Shown here one piece after another: positions 10,741-19,850 of a stretch of 64,000 bases of DNA (within the stretch, counting starts at the first letter, position 1; every line of letters begins with the position of its first letter). The notes under the pieces are model-generated. The model saw only the letters and a list, made by a program, of their open reading frames with translations. It did no database searches and was not told the origin of the DNA. Both the position numbers and the translations under genes were made by a program. Origin of the DNA: Nannobrachium achirus (lineage: Eukaryota > Chordata > Actinopteri > Myctophiformes > Myctophidae); assembly GCA_963921795.1 (NCBI GenBank), contig OY997652.1:15316940-15380939 (forward strand), given 5' to 3'.

Positions 10741-12060
10741 TGGTTGGTTGCTGTAGGCAACAAAAACTCTATTGTTCTGTTTCGAGTTTATGGAGGAACT
10801 TTTAGCCATTGAGGAAGCAGCATTCTTGTGACGTCACGTTTATGCTGCTTCCTCATTGGCTAAAAGTTACTCTATAAAGTAACCCCATTAACTTGAATGG
10901 GAAAATGCTAAAACGGAAACCACACTCGCAATTTCCCAGAATTGCACCGTATGGTTGCCCTTCAGCTATTGTTATCAGCTCAAGTTTACAGAGTATAACA
11001 TTTAGCCAGTGAGGAACCAGCATTTTCGTGACGTCACCTTTATGCAGCTTCGATTAGCCTAGTAATCTGACTCCTCCCATCTTCTGTTCGAATGAAGGCA
11101 GGAAGAGACTGGTTTACGAGGCTACTTCCTCATTGGCTAAAAACATTTTTTTCCTACTTCCTCATTGGCTAAATGTTACATACTGTATGATATGACGTAT
11201 GGTGACGTATGCCCACAACATCAAAAGCAGCTTTTGTTGCTTCGTCATTGGTTTAAATGTTCCTCCGGAATTACCAGAGGATTGGTCGAGCTTCACATGA
11301 CATTTTTGCTGCTTCCCCATTGGCTAATGGTTACTCTATAAAGTTTGTGCTGCTCTATAAAGTTACCCCATTGACTTGAATGGGAAAATGAAAAGACAGC
11401 AATTTTTCAAGCTTCACGTGACATCATAATATCTTGATATAAAATGAGTGGAGCGGGCGCAAACCTCTATCCAATGGGAAAACCTTTGAAAAAAAACACA
11501 GAGTGATGTCATCAATCGGTTGATGACATCATCGTCACCATAAAAGCCAATGAGGGACCAGCATTCCTGGTGACTTCACCATCAATAAGTGCGACCTGAT
11601 ATAAATGTAGAGGGTGATGTCATAATATTGAGGCATACAGTATATAAGGGCCATGAGAGGGGCCGTCTATGCCCGTAGCATAGATAGGTAAGATAGCATA
11701 TGCCAGATGGGCATAGATGGGCAAGAACTGTGTTGCCTACAGCAACCACATTAATAATAAAGCTGAGCTATGTTGCCCTCTGGCAACTACACTAATTACT
11801 GAATGAAAAAATAAATAAACTGCATCTAATGGCATCTATGTAGATCTCCTCCATCATGTTCTCTTCCATCATGGTGGTGATATCATATTGATGGCGTCAC
11901 TCTTACCCAAATATGGAGGGGCGGCAGCCTGCCGGTGTTGTCAGACATGCACGGCAACCGGTTGTGTTGTGACTGTGAGTGAGGTCAGCATTTATAAGAT
12001 TTGAAAATGTTTTGAATTTTTAATTAGTGTGGTTGCAACATTATTGTATTTGGTCTGAGT
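10741..12060. repeat. interspersed repeat zone, GTTGC...GCAAC family
   Basis: Multiple degenerate copies of CTTCCTCATTGGCTAAA and CTCTATAAAGT segments lie here with three imperfect palindromes: GTTGCTGTAGGCAAC (10747), GTTGCCTACAGCAAC (11732) and GTTGCCCTCTGGCAAC (11773). The copies run in both orientations, so the unit boundaries are unclear. No coding gene is seen. Confidence 0.6.
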
Positions 12061-12304
12061 GAACCTGTGTTTTGTAAACCTTTTGAGTAGTGTTATTCCG
12101 GGTTGTAAGGCTGCACAACAGAAATGTGAAGCTTTTGGTCATGCTTCACTAGAAATCACAATATATAATGGGGAAATAAGTATTTCATACACTGCCAATT
12201 TAGCAGGTTTTCCCACTTCCAAAAAATGGAGTGGTCTGCAATTTTTATCGTATGTATACTTCAACTATGAGGCAAAATCTAAAAAGAAATTCCAGGAAAT
12301 TCCA

Positions 12305-12490
12305 TGGAAGAAGCTCAAGATGTCTATCAAGCTCCCTTTGTCTGGGGCTCCATAAGATCTCACCTCGTGGGGTATCAATGATCATGAGAAAGATGAGGGA
12401 TCACTACTCGGGAAGACCTGGCCAATGACCTGAAGAGAGCCGGGACCACAGTCTGAAAGATTACCATTAGTAAGATACCGTATTGAGGGG
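12305..12490 (+). pseudogene. Tc1-like transposase fragment
   Basis: The translation includes [14 protein letters not shown] and, in another frame, [15 protein letters not shown], the second helix-turn-helix region of Tc1-family transposases, followed by an in-frame stop and drifting sequence. It carries frameshifts and no catalytic DDE region. It is one arm of an inverted pair with the fragment at 12530-12830. Confidence 0.7.
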
Positions 12491-12529
12491 AGGATGGATG
12501 GGGCCATGTATCCTTACTGCGCTCACTGC

Positions 12530-12830
12530 AGGATTTTAATCAATGGCGGCGACGCAGCGTAGTATCTTACAAATGGTATGGTAATATTTCAAACTGTGGT
12601 CCCAGCTCTCTTCAGGTCATTGGTCAGGTCCTCCCGAGTAGTTCTGGTCTGATCCCTCATCTTTCTCATGATCATTGATACCCCACGAGGTGAGAACTTA
12701 CATGGAGCCCCAAACAGAGGGAGCTTGATAGACATCTTGAGCTTCTTCCAATAATTGTCCCTACAGTTGTTGCCTTCTCACTAAGCCGCTTGCCTATTGT
12801 TCTGGGGTCCGCATCAGTGTGCCGACGGGC
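12530..12830 (-). pseudogene. Tc1-like transposase fragment, inverted partner
   Basis: On the minus strand the same block (GTTGGGACCACAGT-like end, CACCTCGTGGGGTATC, TCATGAGAAAGATGAGG) is preceded by a longer N-terminal part resembling the first helix-turn-helix. It faces the copy at 12305-12490 with a short spacer, as expected for two remnants or an inverted duplication. Not functional. Confidence 0.65.
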
Positions 12831-12859
12831 CGGTATTCCGACTCTTTTTACATACAGTA

Positions 12860-13400
12860 TATGGCGATGGTAGTCAGCTCCACATATTGAGAGAGAGAAT
12901 AAAAATAAAATAAAAGTCCATATATGGGCATTCCCATATGAAGTTCTGTTAGATATGGGCTTAATATTGATGACACCAGGGATCTCTATACATGGTCATA
13001 AAAGGGAAAAAGAACCCGCCTTGGAGTTCACCTTTGTGTCACAGTGACATCAGAGCATGATGTCAGAGTGGCAAACCCATAGACCGTAAAAATGTGTACA
13101 CACACGTCTACACGCGGTACATGGTAAACTGCGACCTTCGGTCGCAACAAATCCGTTGGACGGCATTAATTTCCCAATGGATTCCTTGTGACTCGCGTCA
13201 GTGCAACCACACTTGCAATTTCCCAGAATTGCACCTATCTAGGTATGGTTGCCCAACAGGGCAACATATTATAGTCCTTGGGAAACTTTATTTATTACTA
13301 GGGTAAGTTTTCAACTGCCATTGGAAATTGATAGAAAACTTTATTGATTACTAAGGTAACTTTTCCGCTGCCATTGTAAATTGACAGACAGACAGACTTC
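12860..13400. repeat. mixed repeat fragments
   Basis: One isolated CCATATATGG (12918-12927) with Helitron-minisatellite flank, and a member of the GTTGC...GCAAC family (GTTGCCCAACAGGGCAAC at 13248-13265). No gene. Confidence 0.55.
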
Positions 13401-13404
13401 TGTC

Positions 13405-13541
13405 CGGGATAGGGAATCAATAGGGAATCAATGTGAGTGGGAATCTGTAGGGAATCAATGGGAGTGGGAATCAGTAGGGAATCAATGGGAGTGGGAATCA
13501 GTAGGGAATCAGTGGGAGTGGGAATCAATAGGGAATCAATT
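13405..13541. repeat. 27-bp minisatellite
   Basis: About five units built from GGGAATCA(G/A)TAGGGAATCA followed by ATGGGAGT. The tandem frames in both directions (repeated WESVGNQ; IPTPIDSLL) are by-products of the repeat. Confidence 0.9.
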
Positions 13542-13640
13542 GGTCGAGCTTCACATGACAGTTAGCTTACTTAGAATATAGTCACGTCAGCAACCGTCAG
13601 CAACCACACTTGTAATTTCCAATTGCATCTTTCTAGTTTC
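13541..13640. repeat. GTTGC...GCAAC family, copy near-identical to 6338-6430
   Basis: It shares TCGAGCTTCACATGACAGTT and CAATTTCCAATTGCATCTTT in the same order and orientation as copy 1. The two copies lie about 7.2 kb apart and bracket the SEC24 frame. Confidence 0.65.
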
Positions 13641-14040
13641 CTTTTTATTTTTGCCTCTGGGGGCCTCTGCATATCCTGATGAAGCCGGTCGATTTGACAT
13701 ATGGGTGGCCCAAGTGCGTGCCAGCAAAACTGGGAGGAGTAGCGCGAAAAGTTTATATGACATGGATGGAAAGAATAGTCTGACAAGTACTGTAGCTGCC
13801 CTCGGTTAAGAATGAAGATGAAGCAGGTGTTTATTTTAGCTTCTTCACACAGATTTGAAGCATCATCAACACCGTGAAAATTATGGAAATAGAATAAATA
13901 ATATTACAAATACATTAATTTCATTGTTCCACGGCCACCAATAAAATCTGTGCATTTCAATATCACTTGTCAGTAATTCAATTCAACAATAAAATAATTC
14001 AATTATAAAGCAGTGATTCAATAACCCAATTAATTTACAT

Positions 14041-14345
14041 TTCAAACTGAGTTACTAGGGCCCAAGGTGGAGGGGCCTTAATTATTTTATACTTTAGCTA
14101 TTGAAAAATAGCAGATCTACAAGCTCACAGCGCGGCACTGAGTGCTTGTAGATCTGCTTTTTTTTTAAGTTGTGAAAATGTGTGCAAATATTTGAATATA
14201 TGTATTTTCTAAGCGAACATTTGCAACTCAAATTTTGTTCTGGGGGGTCCCTGGAACTAAATATTTTTTTTCAAAAAAACTGAAGGATTTGAAATATTCA
14301 AAGACTTCAGGATTTTTCAAAAATAGCAGATCTACAAGCTCGCAG
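14041..14345 (-). repeat. paired-hairpin repeat, truncated copy
   Basis: It has one eroded hairpin (14104-14165, core GATCTACAAGC) and one half hairpin (14318-14350) about 200 bp apart, with GGGCCCAAGGTGGAGGGGCC at the left edge. The block is the inverse of that at 56690-57130. The right part is cut off by the DIRS fragment. Confidence 0.7.
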
Positions 14346-14835
14346 TGAGCAAAGTGTCTTCAGTTGTGCCGGGGTGGGGCGCGTGGAGGTCAGATTTAGC
14401 TCCTCTCCTCTACACCGAGCCGTGGCCCCTCGCCCTGCGCAGAGACCCACTGTGGCAGGCAGGGGACGAGATCTTCCACCCCGGGCCGCAGGACCTGGAT
14501 CTCAGGGTCTGGCCCGTGAGAGGGCGAACCCGAGTACTAGTGCGTTAACCCAGGCGGTAGTGGCTACTACTCAGAGTGCAAGGGCATGTTCCACAAGGTC
14601 CCTCTACAATCAGAAGTGGAATGTCTTCGAATCTTGGTGCTCGAAATGGACAGCCCCGGTGGTGTCCTTCCAAGCGAGATTCGGTGATGTCCTCGAGTTC
14701 CTGCAAGACAGGATGCAACTCGGTCAGACTTTTGCGACAATTAAGGTGTACCTGGCCTCCATCTCTCCCTTCCACACAGGCTTCGTGGCAAAGCGGTGAG
14801 CCGACAGCCACTGGTTCAGCGGTTCATTATGAAAG
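14345..14835 (+). pseudogene. DIRS-type retrotransposon tyrosine-recombinase fragment
   Basis: The frame from 14374 contains RSLYNQKWNVFESWC and DVLEFLQDRMQLG, the N-terminal SAM-like part of DIRS/Ngaro tyrosine recombinases, preceded in another frame by a segment ending LRVWPVRGR that matches the usual upstream region. At least one frameshift (about 14530) separates them. The catalytic domain is absent, because the Gypsy element inserted just downstream and no DIRS sequence resumes after it. Confidence 0.65.
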
Positions 14836-14850
14836 TCAATGGGGAAAATT

Positions 14851-15155
14851 TGTTGTGCCACACGTTCCTAGTCCCTCCCCTGCACGCCATACAAGGGCAA
14901 GGGCCGGGCGTCTCTCTCAGCCAGCAGCCAGCGCAGGTGTGACTGATCCCAATCAGCCCAGCTGCTCCTCGTCACCATCATCAGAGGCTGCCCTACATAA
15001 ACCGCAGAGAGCCGGCGCCCGACGCTTGAACGTTAACTACTGTGGTTAGTAGAGAAGGCTGTTTGTTAGTTATCTAGTGTTCCTGACTAAAGGCTAACCT
15101 TGCTACCGTGTGTTCTATGCTAATACTGTTTTCTGCTCTCTTCCAGGCTCCCTCC
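14851..15155 (+). repeat. 5' LTR, first part
   Basis: The first 305 bp of the LTR. It contains a TATA-like TACATAAA at 14994-15001, and about 30 bp later GCTTGAACGTT (15024-15034), the likely RNA 5' end, which is complementary to the primer site at 19174. It is interrupted by the foldback transposon. Confidence 0.95.
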
Positions 15156-15576
15156 TAGCGAGGCAGATAAAGTGCATATTACAGGTGAATCGTTCACTTG
15201 CGGATACAAGCACCAAAATTGGCACACATACTCCTTAGGCATTGCTCTTTTCAGAAAACCATCTGGCCAAAAAAAAAAATCAAGATGGCGGCCAATTTTC
15301 ATGATGGCCGCCATTGAATATACAGTATCTTGCATTCCGCAATAAAATCCCATAGACTTGTCCTATTTGAATGATTTTGGTGTCAAATCATACATTTATC
15401 ACTATGTAGAATCCAAATTTGGACCCATGGACTTACTCAATGGCTTCCTTGTACCATATATCAGTCCCGGAATCCTAATATTCTGCTAAATTAGAGGTTT
15501 GTGTTATGTCTGACTCGGGTAAAATGGGTGGTAGTGTATATCTTAGTATTGTTAGAGGTTTATAGCGTGTATGTGT

Positions 15577-15578
<2 letters not shown>

Positions 15579-15633
<55 letters not shown>

Positions 15634-15640
15634 GGGGGGG
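15579..15640. repeat. (GT)n-(G)10 tract in left foldback arm
   Basis: The inverted counterpart of the C-run and (CA)n in the right arm at 18471-18574. The two arms differ in repeat length. Confidence 0.95.
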
Positions 15641-15991
15641 TGGTAATGTAGTAATGTAGTAACTCAACAGAGCGGATTTCAATGCACAGCGGCTGACGCG
15701 GCTAAAATGCATGGTAGATATAAGCGCCGTGGGATCACTCTTTGTCTAGTCTCTATTCTTCGACCTTTTCGACTTGGGTAACCCTGCCAGGAGTACAAGA
15801 CTCCTGCCGACATAGCTCTGGGGGTCATGGAGACACGCAAACTGCCTCACCACGATAAGGTGATGATCCCGTCGAGGCAGGAGGTAGTTTTTTTTTTGTC
15901 TTTCCTTTTTTTCCTTCTTTTTTATTTTTTTTTCTATCTAGTGCCTAGGCAGTATAGTACAATAGTATAGTAGGCCTAGACTACAACGCTT

Positions 15992-16697
15992 CTAAACCTC
16001 GCACCTGCAGCTGCACAGTGCCGTGCAGGTCAGACCAAAGCGGTAGCATTTGCATCGACTGCAGCATTCCAACTTGCATCCACACTTGGTCAGCTGCTGG
16101 CAACTCTCTGCAATGGGTGGGAGCTCAGTCCAATCAATCTGCCACAGATCTCCTTTCTGGGTCCAGCCCCAGTTGTCAGGAGTCTGCATTTCTGGTTGAC
16201 ATACTGTTGACTGACTCCAGATGCAGGCCGCTTGATAGGAAGCGCGCTTCACATGTTGCTTCAGTGCTGCTTGCGTTGGAGGAATGGCTTCGTATGGCCT
16301 CTGCTTCCGAGCAAACAAGTCCAACCTCGGATCATTGACACCTTCAGCTGTGCTGGATCGGTCGTACATCATGACCACAAACTTCTCCAAGGTTTTCAGG
16401 TCTTCATCATCCACTACAGGTGGGTAATGGCTGAGTTTGCTGAAGACACCGGAAGCCTCATCACAAACATTCCATTCCAGGTTTGCCACGCAGACTTCTT
16501 CCCCTTTCCGCGGAATGCTGAAACAACATCGCAGCCAGTGAAGGCATGGAAGAAGAGCATCCCTTTGCTCTTTTCTGCAAGAGTGCATCACAGGTCATGA
16601 ACAGGAATCCACTTTAAGTTCTGTCTTTGGCCAAAGACTGCATGGTGCCACCCCAGCCAGATTGACAGTGCTGTTGCTGAGAGCATCTTCTTCCTTC
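15992..16697 (-). pseudogene. XPG-like/Cys-rich transposon protein, left-arm copy
   Basis: The minus-strand copy of the gene also present at 16699-18146. The frame from 16591 to 15992 ends in the same Cys-rich tail (pattern CGC-x3-CC-x2-CKC with further CxC pairs). It is not intact. A 5-bp GGAAT duplication near 16475 shifts the frame relative to the right copy, and about 160 bp corresponding to 17366-17527 are missing. It keeps an HAFTGCD segment just downstream of KGMLFF that the right copy has lost. The two copies are diverged but alignable over their whole length. Confidence 0.75.
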
Positions 16698-16698
16698 C

Positions 16699-18146
16699 AT
16701 CTATTCCATCTATCCGTCTGAAAGCTGAAACTAGATCGAAGCGTGGACGTGGGGTGAGACGCAGGGTGACAGGCTTGGGCAAAATTCCTTCAAAATGGCA
16801 AAACTTTATGAGAGAAAATGACAACAAAGCTGAGCTATTCAACTTTCTGGCTGATAAGATAGCATGTGCAGTGATGTTACTAGGTTTTCAATGTAATGGG
16901 TCCCGGGACCCACAGGTGGTCATTCAAATGGGTCCCAGAAAAGTTTTATGAGTCCTCAATATAAAGTTAACGCGCGCAAAATGGCGTTGGACGTCGGTGG
17001 AATCAAAACATTGGCGTTTCTATCGCCTGTTTAAGACTTTCTACGTGGATTTCATTTGTGTTAAGGTAGGGTAAAGTAGGATGCTTTCACGCATGAATAA
17101 TGGTGGTGTCTGTGGAATTTCTTTTTTTTTTTTACCGCAGCGCGGTAAATTATTTTACAGTAACATGGACTCCAATGGAGGCGCATCCCCGGGACCCCAG
17201 GACCATGACATGAATGAGTCCCTGGGTGACTTGAATGAGTTTTTGATGCGGGATGCGCACGTAATGACATCACTGATGTGTGGCCTCACCAAATGTGGTC
17301 ATTGTGACCAAGGAAGAAGATGCTCTCAGCAACAGCACTATCAATCTGGCTGGGGTGGCACCATGCAGTCACAAAGAAGCGGACACACGGATCTTTGTGC
17401 ATGCCAGGCATGCCACAGAAGCAGGCAGCAAGGTCATCTTGGTCAAAGCCAACGACACAGATGTTGTTGTCATCGCAGTCAGTGTTCTGCAGGCACTTCA
17501 GGAGCTCGGTCTGCAGCAGTTGTGGGTTGCCTTTGGCCAAAGACAGAACTTAAAGTGGATTCCTGTTCATGACCATGATCTTGCAGAAAAGAGCAAAGGG
17601 ATGCTCTTCTTCGATGTTTTTTCAGCATTCCGCGGAAAGGGGAAGAAGTCTGCGTGGCAAACCTGGAATGTTTGTGATGAGGCTTCCGGTGTCTTCAGCA
17701 AACTCAGCCATTACCCACCTGTAGTGGATGATGAAGACCTGAAAACCTTGGAGAAGTTTGTGGTCATGATGTACGACCGATCCAGCACAGCTGAAGGTGT
17801 CAATGATGCGAGGTTGGACTTGTTTGCTCGGAAGCAGAGGCCATACGAAGCCATTCCTCCAACGCAAGCAGCACTGAAGCAACATGTGAAGCGCGCTTCC
17901 TATCAAGCGGCCTGCATCTGGAGTCAGTCAACAGTATGTCAACCAGAAATGCAGACTCCTGACAACTGGGGCTGGACCAAGAAAGGAGATCTGTGGCAGA
18001 TTGATTGGACTGAGCTCCCACCCATTGCAGAGAGTTGCCAGCAGCTGACCAAGTGTGGATGCAAGTTGGAATGCTGCAGTCGATGCAAATGCTACCGCTT
18101 TGGTCTGACCTGCACGGCACTGTGCAGCTACAGGTGCGAGGTTTAG
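16699..18146 (+). pseudogene. XPG-like/Cys-rich transposon protein, right-arm copy, 5'-truncated
   Basis: Coding runs from the palindrome centre (a KIPSKWQNFMREND segment and an ELFNFLADKI segment) to 16868. It is interrupted by a 407-bp insertion and resumes at 17281 in the same frame; the open frame 17280-18146 gives 288 codons. Visible features are HKEADTRIFVHA and, about 20 residues on, ANDTDVVVIA, an acidic layout resembling the XPG/FEN nuclease I-region (inference); then a WNVCDEASGVF...DRSSTAEGVN region, PPTQAALKQHVKRA, and a Cys-rich tail. Similar proteins occur widely in fish and cnidarian genomes as uncharacterised repeats (from memory). Relative to the left copy, 18 bp are lost in frame at the HAFTGC position. 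The N-terminal half is absent. Confidence 0.7.
16869..17275. mobile_element. nested 407-bp TIR element (hAT-like MITE)
   Basis: Its ends CAGTGATGT and ACATCACTG are inverted repeats. An ATGTG duplication flanks it (16864-16868, 17276-17280). Excluding it leaves the surrounding frame continuous, which supports the boundaries. The 5-bp duplication is short for hAT, so the superfamily is uncertain. Confidence 0.7.
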
Positions 18147-18470
18147 AAGCGTTGTAGTCTAGGCCTACTATACTATTGTACTATACTGCCTAGGCCCTAG
18201 ATAGAAAAAACTTTAAAAAAGAAGAAAAAAAAAACTACCTCCTGCCTCGACGGGATCATCACCTTATCGTGGTGAGGCAGTTTGCGTGTCTCCATGACCC
18301 CCAGAGCTATGACGGCAGGAGTCTTGTACTCCTGGCAGGGTTACTCAAGTCGAAAAGGTCGAAGAATAGAGACTAGACAAAGAGTGATCCCACGGCGCTA
18401 TTATATCTACCATGCATTTTAGCCACGTCAGCCGCTGTGCATTGAAATCCGCTCTGAGTTACTACATTAC

Positions 18471-18487
18471 CACCCCCCCCCCCCCCG

Positions 18488-18574
<87 letters not shown>
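18471..18574. repeat. (C)n and (CA)n tract in right foldback arm
   Basis: A C-run of about 16 bases, a short CGCT joint, then about 85 bp of CA. Confidence 0.95.
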
Positions 18575-18576
<2 letters not shown>

Positions 18577-18961
18577 ACACATACACACACTACCACCCAT
18601 TTTACCCAAGTCAGACATAACACAAACCTCTAATTTAGCAGAATATTAGGATTCCGGGACTGATATATGGTACAAGGAAGCCAGTGAGTAAGTCCATGGG
18701 TCCAAATTTGGATTCTACATAGTGAAAAATGTATGATTTGACACCAAGATCATTCAAATAGGACAGGTCTATGGTATTTTATTGCGGAATGCAAGATTAC
18801 TGTATATTCAATGGCGGCCATCTTGAAAAATTGCCGCCATCTTGAAATTTTATTTGGCCAGATGGTTTTATGAAAAGAGCAATCCCTAAGGAGTATGTGT
18901 GCCAATTTTGGTGCTTGTATCCGCAAGTGAATGATTATTTCTGTTATCTGCCCGGCTATCC

Positions 18962-19172
18962 TATCCAAACCCAGTGTCTCCACGCTCGCTCCTCCGTCCA
19001 CACTACAAGCCCACTCTGGATTCCCCAAACGCCTCTCTCCTTCCTATGGGAGGCGCTCCCACAACCCGTGTCGTAAATAAATCTATATTCTATAACTAGA
19101 CTTTCTTGACTCTGTGGTCTTTGTCCTTGGGGCCCCGGCACATTTGGCTCGCTACTTTAGTCCAGCCTAACA
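18962..19172 (+). repeat. 5' LTR, second part
   Basis: The remaining 211 bp of the LTR. 305 + 211 = 516 bp, exactly the 3' LTR length, which confirms the foldback boundaries. It ends CCTAACA. Confidence 0.95.
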
Positions 19173-19173
19173 G

Positions 19174-19184
19174 AACGTTCAAGC
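19174..19184 (+). promoter_or_regulatory. self-complementary primer-binding site
   Basis: AACGTTCAAGC, one base after the LTR, is the exact reverse complement of GCTTGAACGTT at 15024-15034 in the LTR. No tRNA-type TGG site is present. Tf1 and its relatives prime reverse transcription with the folded-back 5' end of their own RNA over about 11 nt; this matches. Confidence 0.75.
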
Positions 19185-19188
19185 CAAC

Positions 19189-19850
19189 ATGAGCCAAACC
19201 GGGCCTCCAGGGGCAGAGCAACGGAAACCACCTGAACTACGTGAGATGGTGTTTGGTCATGCTTCACAACTTTCCACTTTAACTGAAGAATTGAACATGG
19301 CTTTCCCCACTGTCCAAACACAAATATCTGAGCTCGAGAAGACATCTCATACCACTGTTGGAAATGTGGCTGCTCTTACTGGCCAGGTGGGTGCCATTTC
19401 GGGAATCTTGACTGGCATTCAAAAGTCCCTAGATGCCCTTACAGCCCGTATCTCTGCCAGAGAGGATCTAGCTCCTATTCCCAGCTCAGGTTCAACTCCT
19501 TCCAACCAACCTGCCAACCCTGTCCTCCCTGCTCCTCAGCAGTCTCGGTCTGAGCCTGGCTTAGTCACACCCAGGCCATTTAATGGGGATTTTGGTCAAA
19601 GCCGGGGCTTCTTGGCACAGTGTGAGTTACTTACACATCAGCCCTCCAAGTACGCTTCTGATGGCTCCAAGATTGCTCTCATCATGTCCCTGCTGGTCGA
19701 CGAGGCCCTCAACTGGGCTATAGCAGCAGTGGAGAACAACTCAGCTTTTGCCACTGACTACTCACAGTTCAAGAGTGAGTTTCGAGCTGTGTTTGATCAC
19801 CCTGTGGACGGACAGGACGCTGCTAGCCGTTTGCTAGTGATCCGTCAGGG
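19189..19850 (+). pseudogene. Gypsy gag, N-terminal part (interrupted)
   Basis: The ATG at 19189 lies 16 bp past the LTR. A coiled-coil-like N terminus is followed by a Pro/Ser linker and the retrotransposon capsid region (RPFNGDFG..., LNWAIAAVE). The LINE breaks it within RLLVIRQG; the sequence resumes after 21755 with the capsid C terminus. Apart from that insertion the gag reading appears open. Confidence 0.9.

Larger units (their letters stand above)
15156..18958. mobile_element. palindromic (foldback) DNA transposon, possibly Academ-like
   Basis: 3803 bp inserted in the Gypsy 5' LTR. The ends are TAGCGAGGCAGATAA and TTATCTGCCCGGCTA, mutual inverted repeats, with a TCC duplication (15153-15155, 18959-18961; a 4-bp reading is also possible). 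The whole element is an inverted repeat: arm 15156-16698 mirrors arm 17303-18958, and each arm carries the 3' part of the same gene plus a GT or CA tract. The right copy also keeps some 170 bp of further upstream coding sequence (16699-16868). The 5' half of the gene is absent, so both ends derive from one terminus. The target size and the XPG-like plus Cys-rich protein suggest the Academ superfamily; this is an inference. Confidence 0.8.
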
